Positions 44,401-56,285 of a stretch of DNA of 64,000 bases are shown here, in pieces. The stretch's first letter is position 1. Every line of letters starts with the position of its first letter. The stretch comes from Stachybotrys elegans (taxonomy: Eukaryota > Ascomycota > Sordariomycetes > Hypocreales > Stachybotryaceae), in NCBI GenBank assembly GCA_020746835.1, contig JAGPNK010000012.1:992001-1056000 (forward strand), read 5' to 3'. A model generated the notes under the pieces. It searched no databases, had not been told where the DNA came from, and saw only the letters and a program-made list of their open reading frames with translations. Made by a program: the position numbers and the translations under genes.

Positions 44401-45792
44401 AACTATCACCCTGATATATCCTTTGAACTCTGTCAGACAGCCCTCACTCTCAACCAAAACGACACTGTTGAGCGATGCAAGATCCTGATTCTTTTGGCCA
44501 GGCTTCACATGGAGGCCGAGAACCTGGAAAAAGCAGCGGAAGCTGTCGGATCATGTATTCCATACATACAGGACGAGATTCCCGTGGCTCTAAAGCAAAA
44601 CGTATGGATCACCAAGGCGGCAGTCGATACCAAACTTGGTAACTCATCAGCATCAGCTTCCTACCGCGCAGCCAGGGCGGTAGATCCTAACACGATGGTT
44701 CCCGGGGATTGCTTGGTCAAAGAACTGTTCCTATTCGTGGAAAAAGACGACAAGGTTGGCTACATGGAAACCTTGAAGAGCTGGACACCGTTGGAGAGGC
44801 TAGCATGGTTCACGTGGAGGTATGCCCATACCAATGAAATCAAGCAACATTACATTCGGGATTGTGCAGTTATCCTCGGCGAAGAGGACTTTGTTATCTC
44901 TGTATACCGAGAAATAGTCGGCTACATGGATAAGCTCAACGCCAGCGTTCCAATCAAGGTTGATATGGCTCAGACGTACCTACAGGTCCTCGAGGACAAC
45001 CGAGCAGCGCGAGCGATTTTGGAAGAGGTTGCGGACAGTCATTGCAATGGCTACCCGTGGGCTATCACCGGAGAGGACCCCCAAGATGTTCTGCCCCGTT
45101 TGCTGTCTTGCATGACGGACATACTGTTTGCACAGTTCTACGAGTCGCGGGATCCAAAAGTCAAAACTGAGGCGTACGAGGCATTGAAGGGGTTAATGCA
45201 GAGACCCTTGTTCCTGGATATCCCTATCTACTCTTCGTTTGTGCTCCTGAACTACCGCAACAAGCTGGCTATGATGAGTCTAAAGCTCGGCAACGCAGTC
45301 GAGTTCCAGTCGACGCTCCAGTCTAACATAGACAACTGCATGGAGGCACTCACGGACAATACATTCTGGAACGACTGCTTCAACCTGATTGAACTTGGCC
45401 GGGCGGTGGCGGTTTTGTCAAGAAGCATTCGAAGTCCTCATCTTTCTCAAGAATTACACCGATGTGCCCGCATCCTCAACTCAGCCATGTACTCACGATT
45501 GGACATAACAATCGATGACGAAGTCACTCGTAGGTTGATTGAGATGAACAATATTAGCTGGGAGGGTGTTCATGAGGACACAGAGGGTATCGATGAAGGA
45601 GATCTCATGCCGAGCCAGCTTTGCACAAATACCTGTGACGGTGCCTGCAGGCCGATTGCCAAGTATACGCGTTGGGGAGACCGTGGGGCATACATGTGTC
45701 TATTGTGCTCTACAGTCTTTCTGTGCGAGGAGTGTCATGCCCTGCGCCAGGATGTCACGAAATGGGAGGGGACTCCTGTTGCGAGGAATTGA
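41431..45792 (+). CDS. STAND NTPase: Goodbye domain, NACHT domain, helical region, cysteine-rich C-terminus
   Basis: Five exons (41431-41772, 41826-42024, 42071-43153, 43197-44188, 44236-45792) join in frame to 1390 residues; the introns are 43-53 nt. The N-terminus (about 20-175) matches the fungal Goodbye domain that precedes STAND NTPases, with a possible coiled coil at about 195-265. The NTPase has Walker A G-A-P-G-T-G-K-S at 347-354 and Walker B L-W-V-V-F-D-G-L-D-E at 446-455. A long alpha-helical, TPR-like region follows without recognisable WD or ankyrin repeats. The C-terminus has C-T-N-T-C-D-G-A-C, then M-C-L-L-C-S-T-V-F-L-C-E-E-C-H, likely zinc-binding. Such NLR-like proteins sense non-self in fungi; the ligand here is unknown. 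Confidence 0.9.
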
Positions 45793-46193
45793 AGTCGAAA
45801 GTGGCCGAGGCATGGGACGAGTTCTGGCGAGGTAGTTGACATCTATTTGAATGGATAAATAGTGACATGGGCGATGATTCCACACTCAACATTAGCCTTG
45901 TGACATCGCTCTGTTCCAGAAGCATTCGAGCCTCCCCAGAATTGAACACTTCTCTTGTTTCTACGTGAATGCAGTAAAGAGGCACGGTTTGCCCCTGAGT
46001 AGCCGTGATTGTCGTATTATGAAAGCGGGTAAACACTGCGCATCACATTGCTGATAAATGAGTGGTGAAAGATGAAATATTATTTTAAATGGTAACAATG
46101 AACTGTAATTATATATAATCCTGGAGACTAACGCCGTCTAGTTGCGTTATTCAATTCAAAGACCCGTCATTCCACTGTGCTCAAAGGCATCGT
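45793..46193. other. Intergenic region between convergent genes
   Basis: About 400 bp of 3' flanks, AT-rich around 46070-46120. Nothing else recognised. Confidence 0.4.
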
Positions 46194-46761
46194 CTACTTG
46201 CAAAGATGAGCGGTAACGCGAGCAGGCTTCTTGCAGCCAAGGTTTCGCTCGTGCTGGGGGGTGCTGTAGCAGGCAGCGTCGTTGGCCTTGCAGTCGAACA
46301 TAGGGCAGTTGGGGCCAGCGCTCAGGCTGTTGTGGCTGCCGAGGAAAGGGTTACCCCACTCAGAGCTGAGCTCGTCTGTTGGATATCATTAGCCAGGCAT
46401 TCCCTGCTTGAGTGAGTCGCAGGAGTATCTTACAGTAAGAGTAGTCAGGGTTGAAAGAGGAGGAGTAGCCAAAGAAGAGGGGCTTGTCAAGGTTCTTGTT
46501 CTTGGCAATCTTGACAGTCTATCAGAATAGATTAGTAGGTGTCAAGTTATTAAGATATTGATCAATACGTACCGAGCCGCCCTTGCGGAACTCCTCAGTG
46601 AAAGACTTTCCAGGAGCAAGAGTGGTCAGAGAACCGGACTTGCTGCCGTCGAACGGAACAGACTGCACGTAGACAGTCTCCTTGCAGCCGTTGATGACAA
46701 TGGCCTGCTGGGCAGAGGCAAGGCCAAGGATGGCAGCAGCGGTGATCATGGAGAACTTCAT
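46194..46761 (-). CDS. BYS1/thaumatin-like small secreted protein
   Basis: Three exons (46573-46761, 46434-46518, 46194-46375; introns of 54 and 58 nt, both GT-AG) encode 151 residues. The signal peptide is about 17 residues (M-K-F-S-M-I-T...L-A-S-A). The mature part begins with A-I-V-I-N-G-C and contains T-L-A-P-G-K-S-F-T-E-E-F, K-P-L-F-F-G-Y-S-S and E-W-G-N-P-F, the layout of the BYS1 (blastomyces yeast-phase-specific) family, often annotated as antigenic thaumatin-like. Paired cysteines towards the C-terminus fit an extracellular fold. The biochemical role is unknown. The start is supported by the signal peptide and a TATATATA element about 150 bp upstream. Confidence 0.88.
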
Positions 46762-46908
46762 GTTGGCGGTGGTGGTTGGTGGTTGATTAGAAATTATCTT
46801 TTAGATGGTAAAAGCGGTTGAAAGATGTGGAAGATGGTGAGCTGAGAGTGGCTGATGAGTGGATGAGTGAGTGATGAGAAAGTTGATCCAAGAGTCGGAG
46901 ATGCGAGG

Positions 46909-46919
46909 CTATATATATT
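46909..46919 (-). promoter_or_regulatory. Probable TATA element of the BYS1-like gene
   Basis: AATATATATAG on the minus strand about 150 bp upstream of the ATG at 46761; a little farther than the other TATA boxes here. Confidence 0.45.
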
Positions 46920-47639
46920 CCATTTTCACGGCGTCGACAGCGTGCCGTCGTGCTAGACGATACTGTAATTTCTCAATGTAGCGGTGTCATGCATCGTATT
47001 GGTTTGCTTGGTTCTCTGGACCATCGTGAGTCCTGAACCCTGGATAATCTGCTATACGAGAGCAGGAAATGACGAGGGGGCGCTACTTGACACATCCAGA
47101 TGTTGATCATCTGCACGTGGGTACCTTTCTCCAGGAACCACCAGACTAGACCTCTCCTCTTAGCCCGATTGGTAGCAGCTACTTGGCGTAGAAGCTGAAA
47201 CGAGCCTCACTGACTTCTTCTAGCGGCATTCTAGGGCCCGCCGTCTCGTATTCCCTACTGAGAGGCGGGAAAGCCGAGCTCGATTCAGCCAATGAGCTAC
47301 TCCCAAGATTGTCAACTAAGCATGCTGACCCATCTCACTCTGCATCGATTCACCACGGAATGAATGCCGAAGTCTCGTGAGCTGCTAGCTTTTCTCAATC
47401 CTCGGACGGGAACCCCGCCAGATCTATGCATGGCGCGTCATTCTCAAACCGGCAGAGCTGCAACTGCCGCCTTCTTTGATTAAGGCGCCCTGATTCATTC
47501 ATCATCCATTATTCCACCCATAGCCTTGTTTATGTGGACCTTTACGGCTCCCAACCGTTTCCGCCCCGTTTCCAGCCCCCTCCACCTTGACCGATGCCAA
47601 CTGACGCCAAAGAGTCGCATTCACCGCCGTTTTCTTGCG

Positions 47640-48330
47640 TCAAGCCTTCTGGGCCGAGGCCCTGAGAATTGAGCTAATGAAACAACGGTCAGAAATAGCC
47701 TTAAAGATTTTTAATGCGTTGGCACTCATCAGATCCAATATTTCAGTCACCTTGACAACCTCACCGCAGTGACTAGTGTGCTTTGGCTTGAGTCGTTGCG
47801 ACCACATGCTCGTATTGGGACAGTACTGAATCTGGGCTTTCACCAGGGTTACTGAATGGGATATCAGGAATTACAGAATTGTAGGTCAACCAAATTGGAG
47901 GGAAAACGGATATGCAGATCGTGCACGGTTTGTGCCAAACACTGGTACTGGGCCGGTGATTCATGCAAGAGCAATGCGCTGTAAGATGAATTTATCCAAG
48001 TCTCGGGCAAACCGTAGACATGAGAAAGATCATCCATGACTGGTGACTGGCTGTAGATGTGTTGGTTGGTCGTATTGTTGAACATAGTCTCCCCTGACGG
48101 TTCAGCCCGTTCAGCACTGGCCGCCAATCGATGCCAGAAACACTCGCTCTCAATGTGCGGTCGAAAAGACCGGGGTACTCGTTGAAGTAATATTGCAAAA
48201 TTTCACGGCTTTGAGCAAAAAAACTAGCGAATCATTCCATCGGCAAACATCAAACCTGTGAGGAAGGTGGAAAACTCCAAGGCTTGATACAGGCGACTCT
48301 CTAAGCTACCCTAGAGCATGAGCAGAGAAA
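47640..48330 (-). pseudogene. Possible relic of an unidentified gene
   Basis: Consecutive minus-strand frames have coding-like composition (for example Q-Y-Y-F-N-E-Y-P-G-L-F-D-R-T-L, then L-P-E-T-W-I-N-S-S-Y), but they shift phase every 60-90 codons without proper splice sites at the shifts. I could not assign a family. It may be a decayed gene, a multi-exon gene I failed to solve, or chance. Confidence 0.2.
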
Positions 48331-48674
48331 CAGAGGAGATTCTTGTAATGGAAAGAATGATTCAAAGTATTTCTAACCTTAATGGGTTATGACAAAGTAG
48401 GAACGTGCAATAGGGGGGGAAACAAGAGCGCAGAGGGACAATGATGGTTGCCCTGGTGCCCACAAGACCATAGAATGGAATCAAATAATGAAGGCATCGT
48501 CAAAATCGTCGGTTCCCCGGATGCACAGAATAATGAGGAGCCTTGATGAATTCTCCACATTAAAGTCAATGTACCAGACAAACGGCATCGAGTTTCCACT
48601 CGAGATGCTTCCCGCAGTCGGAGAGATGTTGAGTATGATGATACTGTATTCCAATTCCAGTCTCAGGTGCTATT

Positions 48675-51600
48675 CTATAGGAAGCCTTTGTGGTTATCAG
48701 TCGGTTCTGACCCCCCATAACCCCCTCCGCCAGGTGTGTTTATCTGCATATACTCGCCTGGCTTCAGACTAAGAGTTGCCTTGCCGCCGAGATTGACTTG
48801 CTCCAGCTCTCCCGTCTCGTTGAACATATATGCGTAGTTGGCTCCTCGTTGTCCGGGTCCTCCTCCCGCCATGCCGTATGGCCTGTAGACCCGTCGATCA
48901 CTGAGGATACTGAATTTCAGAGGGATCCTTGCCTCGACCTCCCGCGTCGTTCCGTTGCCCCCGCGCCATCTACCGACGCCTCCGCTGCCTTGGCGGATTC
49001 CGTAGTATCGAATCATGACGGCAGTTCTCTTCTCAACCACCTCTGCATCGGTTTGCTTGGTGTTGGTTGAATGTACCTATTCCGTTATCAGTTTCACGAG
49101 GGAAAGCATAGATTCGCCCACGGGCCATACCTGGGTAGAATGTTCACCGTCATAGCCCATTCCGGCACCTACACCACCACCAATGCTCTCTCCATAATTC
49201 CAGCCCGGAATGATCTTGCCCGTCTGAGGGTCTAAACCCCCCATGCCCCAGCCAAAGCTATTTGCGCATCCCTGACTGGCTCCGTGGGTCCCAAAAGCTC
49301 GTAAAATCACGTCAATGACTCGCTGGCTAGCCAGGGTGCTACCACAAATGGCGACCTTGGGCGTAGGGTTCAGTACGCAGCCAACTGGGACGCGAATATC
49401 CACCGGCCTTAGGCATCCATCGTTGAGCGGTATTTCGAGCTTGATAAGGCAACGAATGCTGTAGATGATTGCAGAGTGGGTGATGCTGATCGGACAGTTG
49501 TAGTTCCCCCACATTTGAGGTCCCGAGCCAGCAAAGTCGTAGATGGCCGACCCTGTCGCGGGATCGATTGTAATCTTTACACGCATCCGCGTGCCGTCGT
49601 CCAGAAAATCGGTTGCCTCCAAAGGGTCGGGATGGGCAGCGGCAAATTCACGGAAGAAGGTTCTGACTGCGGCTTCGGCGTTGTCCTGGATACTACTGAC
49701 ATATCGCTCCACGACAGGCAAGGTCGCCTCCTGGCAGAGCTTCCGTAAAAGGATGATGCCGCGCTGATTAGCCGACGTCTGCGCCTTCAGATCAGATATG
49801 TTATCGGCGATCCGCCGTGTTGGACTGCATCCCGGGAAATCTCCGACTCGTTCAAACGCCTTCCGCACGTCTTCCTCCATAAATTCGCCAGCTGAGACGA
49901 TTTTCATAGCCGTGACATTGATTCCCTCCTCCCACAACTCTTTGGTATCGGGAGCCATGCTCGTGATGCCCTTGCCACCAATATCGGTGTGATGGCCGCG
50001 TGAGGCCACATAGAATGCAATCCTGTCATCAATAAATACCGGACTCACCACTGTGAGATCCGGCAGATGTGTACCACCCCACTGGGGATGGTTCGTGAGC
50101 AGCACGTCTCCTGGTTGAAGCTTGCCCGCCCAGTGGCGATGCTGAACCTGGATGGCATACTGCATTGAACCGAGATGGATTGGGATGTGAGGTGCATTGG
50201 CTACGAGTCTACCCTCTGCTGAGAACAGGGCACATGAGAAATCGAGGCGCTCCTTGATCGATGTGGAGATGGATGTTCGTTGCAGCGTGGTTCCCATTTG
50301 CTCAGCAATTGCCATGAATCGGTGGGAGAAGACCGATAGAAGAATTGGATCAACTGTGGATGAAGGGACCGAATCTTTGGAGCCGCCATCGGAAAGCTGG
50401 GAGCGAGATAGAGTACCTGATGCAGCTGAGATTTTCTCGAGAAGAATATGCGCAGGAAGAAGATGAGCTCGGAAGCTAGGTGAGACATAGATTGTCTGCG
50501 TATCGTCGATGATTAATGCCGGGCCTGCCACTGAGCTGTATTTGGGGAGCTCTGCAAGACGGTATACTCCAGTGTCGTGCCACATGCCTTCATCATAGAC
50601 TTGCTTTGATTCGACGGGTGTTAGAACGGCAAACTGGTGGCGACTCTCCATTTCCTTGAACACTGAGTTCTCTGGTGTCTTGGCGTTTGCGCTACCAATT
50701 CCCCGAACCTTGATGGACTCGACGACAACGTCGCGTTTCATTGAGAAACCAAACTCTCGTAGATGTTGGCGGTGAAAGGCAGACGTGTAATCCTCAGCTG
50801 AACTGGAATTGGAGACAGTGAGGTTGGTGTTTGTTCCAAAGTATCGAAGCTCCAGGCTTTCTTCAAAGGCCAGTGACGACGTTTCGGCACCTTGTGCCAG
50901 GAGCTCATCTTTGGTTAGGGTTTTGAGAACCTCAAGTCGATTCTGGACATGAGAGAATGAGCTTTCGCTAAGCTTGGAGCCGAAAGGTTCCAGGGCCTCG
51001 TGTTGCAAATCCGCCTGCGCAATGCCATATGCAGAGAGCAATGACGACCATTTGTGGATGAGGACGCGCTTGATGCCAAGCTTATCTGCCACGGCGCATG
51101 CATGTTGGCCTCCGGCACCGCCAAAACTAGCAAGATTGTGAGATTCAGGGGCGAACCCCCGAGCCTCCGTTGCGTTTCTGATGGGCCTGCTCATCGTCTC
51201 GTTTGCAATGTCGAGGAATCCAAGGGCCACAGCTTCAGGCGTAAGCGATCGGTTCGTTTGCGCATTGAAATCTGCAGTGATGGCTTCGAACTTCTGTCTC
51301 ACAATCTCCGTATCGAGAGGCTCGTTTGCGCCAGGACCAAATATGGATGGGAAGGAAGACGGAACTAATCGGCCAAGAAACAGGTTGGCATCTGTAACAG
51401 TCAAGGGACCCCCTTTACGGTAACAAGCCGGCCCAGGATGAGCGCCCGCGCTCTCAGGCCCTACAACCAAGAGGCCGTTGCGAGCAAAAAGAATAGAACC
51501 GCCGCCGGCAGCGACAGTGGCAATGTTGAGCATAGGCACTGAGATGGTCCTCCCAGCAATCATGGTCTCGCTCAGAAAGTCAAACTGGCCGTCAAAGCGT

Positions 51601-52659
51601 GATACATCCGTGCTTGTTCCTCCCATATCGAAGCCAATCACTGGCGTAGCGTCACTTGCGTCGTAGCAAGAGCGGGCAACGCCAACCACGCCGCCGGCTG
51701 GGCCGCTGACGAGAGCTTCGTTGCCGCGAAACTTGTTGGCACTCTTCAGTCCTCCGTCAGAGCACATGAAATCGATGCGCTGCGGGAGCTTGTCAAATCC
51801 CGACTCAAAAGACTGGACGTATCGTTTGACAACGGGAAACAAGTAAGCCTCGGAGCACGTCGACGTACTCCTGTTGAGGAATTTGATGGTTGGACTGGTA
51901 CGCGCCGAGGTCGAAACGTATTCGAAGCCGACATCTCTTGCAATTTGAGCCACCATGTCCTCGTGTGCCGGATAAAGATAGGCATGCATGAAGCAGATGG
52001 CCAGCGACGTGAACCCTTCATCGTAAACACGTTGAAGCTGCTTCCTAACGCCTTCTTCGTCCGGTTTCCTCAATATTCGCACATAGTCCCCGCTCACTGT
52101 ACGCTGAATGGTGTCGGGAGAGGCCTGAGACTCGGCGGCGAGCTTTTCCACATCGTGAGGAGTCGGGTTCAAATCGTAGTCTGCTGGCACGATTCGTTCG
52201 TCCACCTCGATGACCGTGGAGTGAAGAGCCTTTGGCTTTCGGATGTTGAGGTTGAATAGCTCTGGCCGTGCCTGGTCCCCAATCACACATATATCTTTAA
52301 AGCCCTTTGTTGTCACGAAAGCAAACTTTTCACCCTTCTCTTCCAGCAAAGCATTGGTTGCTACTGTGGTTCCAATGCGACAAGAAGCTTCATAGGTCTC
52401 GTTAGTTGGAAGCATTGAGACGTTGGCAGGGGTGGAGATGCTCACCAATCCTTGTGCCGTCGAGCTTTTCGCCTACCGGAATCTTTCTCCCCTCGACCTT
52501 TTCCAATATCCGCCGGATGGCTTCGTTTGGGGCATCTGCATAATTGGCAGGATCTTCAGAGAGAAGTTTGAAGACAAAAGGTTCGTTGTCACCAACTTGC
52601 GCGATGACATCGCAGAACGTGCCTCCCCTGTCAATCGCAATTTTGATGTCGGGATCCAT
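48675..52659 (-). CDS. 5-oxoprolinase / hydantoinase (HyuA-HyuB fusion)
   Basis: Three exons (52446-52659, 49131-52387, 48675-49076; introns of 58 and 54 nt) encode 1290 residues, the usual size of eukaryotic ATP-dependent 5-oxoprolinases. The N-terminal HyuA half begins [10 protein letters not shown] at 9-18, the phosphate-binding loop, followed by [13 protein letters not shown] and [12 protein letters not shown]. The HyuB half has [21 protein letters not shown] and R-G-H-H-T-D-I-G. The C-terminus has the glycine-rich T-P-G-G-G-G-Y-G. It would open 5-oxoproline (pyroglutamate) to glutamate with ATP, or a related hydantoin. The neighbouring hydrolase, transporter and regulator suggest a dedicated catabolic group rather than the housekeeping glutathione-cycle enzyme. 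Cytosolic; no targeting signal. Confidence 0.92.
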
Positions 52660-53209
52660 GTTCACTGGGGATCTCAAGTCAAGCAGATAGTGTGGCTGTC
52701 CTTTCAACGGCTCGGGTTGAAGCAATTCATATCTTGGCCAAATATTTGACTTGCGTCCAGTGAGGTTGTCAGTCGACGGCATACATCCCTGCACCTTATC
52801 TGAAATTTCGCCGCACGCCTCACGGGAGAATCTGACTCTAGAAACCCCAGCAGCAAGGCGACTAGCAACTAGCAACACCGCTAGACTCTCTAGGAGTTGG
52901 TTTCCTGGTGTAATTGCCGAGGTTCTCCACCCGAAGAACCACGCGTCGGACATGATCCGACCAGTGTGATTTAGCATACTGCGTAATTGGCCCAGCTCTT
53001 ATCAGTGGAGTAAGGAAGTGGACAGAGAGAAACAGTCGCTGGAGTCCACTGTCGGGCACGCTCCGACGAGCACAGATTCCACCCGCAAGTATGAGATGAT
53101 TCGATATTGTACAAGTTGCTTGTCGACGCCGCGGACCCAGATGTAAGGAGACTATAGAAACTGTTGGTTACTCTGCAGGAGGCTCGACCCAGGATGTAAT
53201 TCTCAGCTG
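52660..53209. other. Intergenic region
   Basis: About 550 bp upstream of the 5-oxoprolinase and downstream of the S33-type hydrolase, both on the minus strand. The frame of the first oxoprolinase exon continues upstream to 52977, but its extra sequence is not like the family. No motif stands out. Confidence 0.4.
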
Positions 53210-54220
53210 CTATTCGATAGTGAGATGGCGTCTGATTCTATTCAGAACTAGTTCTGCTTGCTCGGCGTGAACGCCGTGGTTTGCACCCTCAACTACAAAC
53301 AGTTGGGCACGGGGAACTTTCGAAACTATCAGTCTGGAGTTCTCTTGGGATGAATCAGCAAGTCATCTTTGCAACTGAAGGGTTCATGCTGTCTTTACCT
53401 GGCGGACAAATCCAGTCTCTGTCGCCGACAACCACCAGTGTGTCTGCCGTAATGTCGCACAGCCGGTCTGTGTAGTCAAAGTACTTTTCTTGCTCAGAGT
53501 AGAGAGCATTGTGAGATTCTGCGTTGTAGACAGTGTCAAGAGCCTTTTTCAGCCCTATGTTTGGGTCCAATTTCTCATCATACAGAGGCAGCATTGCGTA
53601 ATACACAAGCTGAAACTCTGTATCGCTTTCGTACGCGCCAAAGACTTTGTTCCGCAACATGTCGACAGAAAAGCTTGGCACGCGGTGAATTCGTTCCTCC
53701 AAAGTCTTCATTGCTCCCTTTTCATCTGTATGAATGGTAAGAACTTGCATCGTTGACACAAATAATGCACCACCAATCTCTTACGGTGATGTGATGCAGC
53801 CGTGCCTCGCAAGATCAGATGCGATACATGGGCTGCGTACTTGATAGCGTAATGCTGAGCAAGGAAACCTCCAAAGCTGCCCCCGCAGATGATGACCTTC
53901 CTGCCGCTGGAGAAGTGATTTCTCAAGCCTTCAACATCATCTACAATTTGTTCAAAGGTGTACGGTTTTGTGTGACTGCTTTGCCCATGACCTCTGAAGT
54001 CAAAAGATAGAACACGTAGCTTGTCGCTAAGTCGGCTGTAGATATTGAAGTCTGACCGGTGGTCTCCTGCAGGTCATTGTTAAAGGATATGATACTCTAT
54101 AGCCGGTAGAAGCATACCAAAGCCCCGTCCACCGTGCAACGTGATCATAAGTGGCGCATCGCTGGGGCCTGCTATTCGGTACGCAAGGCGTGCACCGTTG
54201 ATATCGATGAAGCCAACCAT
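53210..54220 (-). CDS. Alpha/beta hydrolase, proline iminopeptidase-like (S33 type)
   Basis: Four exons (54118-54220, 53785-54066, 53399-53725, 53210-53343) with introns of 51, 59 and 55 nt encode 281 residues, a normal size. The oxyanion region H-G-G-R-G-F is at 29-34, D-F-R-G-H-G-Q-S at 57-64, and the nucleophile elbow G-G-S-F-G-G at 96-101 with Ser98. V-G-D-R-D-W near 230 carries the likely Asp, and N-H-G-V-H at 259-263 the His. G-G-S-x-G-G is the form seen in prolyl iminopeptidases and related amidases or esterases. No signal peptide. It is transcribed divergently from the MFS transporter and lies upstream of the 5-oxoprolinase on the same strand, so it could release pyroglutamate, proline or a carbamoyl product for the next step. 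That role is inference. Confidence 0.88.
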
Positions 54221-54642
54221 GCTGGGTGTAATCGCCAAGCGAATGTAGATCTGCAATTCGCAGTCTGGCTTGTTGTACTTGTTCTTCAGAATGGAGACAG
54301 CCTATCTCGAACAAGGCAAATTGTGTCGGAAAGACTCCGACAAGTGGCGTGGACTTTGTGGGTCTGCCATCGCGCCATGCATAGCTATCGAATCTCTTCA
54401 CGAATAATGCAATCCCCCCACAAGAAAACGTTATCTCCTTCTCCGGACGCGGCTGCAGGGGTTATCCCGATCAAACATTGTTGCTATGGGCTTGAAAATC
54501 CAATGCTCGGGACGAGATATGCAAAGTCCGATATAAGATGATCGAGACCACCCGTGCACAGTCTTGTCCCGTCGTCTGAGCATCGGCTTCACATCCTCGC
54601 CCTCTCTTCCATTCACTTGGTCTTGAGGAGTATAGCTGCACC
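54221..54642. promoter_or_regulatory. Bidirectional promoter region between hydrolase and MFS transporter
   Basis: A 422-bp divergent intergenic region. I count five GATA/TATC cores (54303, 54386, 54432, 54516 and 54530), slightly more than the three or so expected by chance, so control by a GATA-type nitrogen regulator is possible but weakly supported. No TATA box was seen. Confidence 0.4.
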
Positions 54643-56285
54643 ATGGCACATTCCGATAACGCCAATGCCGTCAAGGCTGTCAACGTGAACAGCGACGAAG
54701 TCCGAAAAGATGACAGTATACTGGAATCCTCGACGAAGGCGGCAGACTTAGCCGCTGACACGAAAATGGTCACAGGAGAGCAGGCAGGATGGTTCCACTG
54801 GCATGAGCCGGGCACATCGGCTGAGGAGAAGCGGCTACTCTTCAAACTGGACTGGTACCTGCTCAGCTTCAGCTGCCTGATGTACTTTGTCAAGCAGGTA
54901 AGACGGGCACGAAACTTGCTTAAGATTCGAGTGGTCTAATAAATACCTAGCTCGATCAAAACAATGTTTCCAATGCCTATGTTTCCGGCATGTCTGAAGA
55001 GCTCGGATTCGGTCCTGGCAATGAGCTTTCCTGGATGAACACATACTTCAATATCGGTGTCATTTTGGGGGGCTCACTCGCCAACCTCATCATCACTGTT
55101 GTCCGCCCTCGCTATTGGCTCAACGGCTGCCTGTTCGCATGGTCGCTCCTAGTGCTTTTCCTCTACAAATGCAACAGCGCTCACCAATACTATATCCTGC
55201 GCTTCTTCATCGGGCTGTTCGAGTCGGCTGCCTGGCCTGGCGTCATGTATTGCATTGGATCTTGGTACCGAAGAAGCGAGCTTGCTCGTCGCTCCGGTCT
55301 CTTTGTCGTGAGCGGCGTCTTGGGTCAAATGTTTTCCGGATATCTACAGTCAGCGCTCTACTCCGGCATGGAAGGAAAGGCTGGATTGTCTGCTTGGAGG
55401 TGGCTGTTCATATTTGACTTCATCATTGCCGTACCTGTTGTTATCTACGGCCTGGTAAGCCATCCCTCTTTGGAGAATGTAACAAGACTCTGGAACAATG
55501 ACTAACGCGTCTATCAACAGATTTGCTTCCCCGACACGCCTCACACCACAACCGCTTTCTATTTCAATGAATGGGAAAGACAGCGCGCGCGTGAGCGGAT
55601 CGAAGAAGAAGGTCGCAAGCCCATTGGAAAGATGAACCTCAGTGTCATATACCGCATCTTTGGGTCCTGGCAAGTGTATGCATTCACCGCAGCCTATTCG
55701 TTCTGGACCTTGACATGCGGCTCCTACATCATCCAGTACTTTACGCTGTACCTCAAATCGACCAAGATGTACTCGGTACCACAGATCAACAGCATCCCCA
55801 CGGCGGTTGGTGCCGTGAATTTCATCGTCATGATCTCCACTGGCTTCATTGCCGACAAGATGGGCCGTCGCGGACCAATCTGTTTTGCGGTCGGCTGTCT
55901 GTTGACCTTTGTCTATGCTGTGTTGACAGTGTGGACTGTTCCTCACGCATTCCGTCTGGCCGTCTTCATCCTCGCTGGGTGCTATGGCTGCTATACCCCC
56001 CTCCTGGCGGGCTGGGCGAATGAGGCCTGCGGAGGCGATCAACAGAAGCGCGCTTTTGTTCTGGGTTTCATGGTTTCCGTCGGTCAGGCAGTTGTGATCC
56101 CGTTCCAACAGCTTCAGATGCCAAGTAGCCAAGCACCAGAGTTCAAGCAGACGCATGGATGGCCAAGCTCACTGGCCTGGGTTATCGCTCTGACGCTCTG
56201 GACAGGCATAGGGTTGCCCTTTTTGCAGAAATGGAGAAGCTCCAAGGATAAGAGTGAAGATATCGAGGAGAGCTATTTGGAATAA
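54643..56285 (+). CDS. MFS transporter, ACS (Dal5/Liz1-like) family
   Basis: Three exons (54643-54897, 54951-55454, 55521-56285) encode 507 residues with introns of 53 and 66 nt. After an about 65-residue hydrophilic N-terminus the first helix region reads K-L-D-W-Y-L-L-S-F-S-C-L-M-Y-F-V-K-Q-L-D-Q-N-N-V-S, a hallmark of the anion:cation symporter group. R-F-F-I-G-L-F-E-S-A-A-W-P-G and G-S-W-Y-R-R-S-E-L-A-R-R match the loop between helices 4 and 5, and D-K-M-G-R-R-G is the MFS loop motif in the second half. Family substrates are small carboxylates and amides such as allantoate, pantothenate, cysteine and dipeptides. Shared promoter with the hydrolase and proximity to the 5-oxoprolinase suggest it imports that pathway's substrate; this is inference. 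Confidence 0.9.

Larger units (their letters stand above)
46762..48674. other. Intergenic region with a possible gene relic
   Basis: About 1.9 kb. Minus-strand stretches at 47640-48330 look protein-coding in changing frames. The rest carries no motif. The left part is the BYS1-like promoter. Confidence 0.4.

Noticed and set aside
47150..47320. tRNA-like words (CCCGATTGGTAGC, CTCGATTCAGCC)
   Set aside because: They do not assemble into a cloverleaf of normal length on either strand.
52660..52977. N-terminal extension of the 5-oxoprolinase
   Set aside because: The upstream frame adds about 106 residues that do not resemble the family, while the internal ATG gives the standard [13 protein letters not shown] start.
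55350..56156. 268-codon frame antisense to the ACS transporter
   Set aside because: A shadow of real MFS exons on the other strand, with no family motif.
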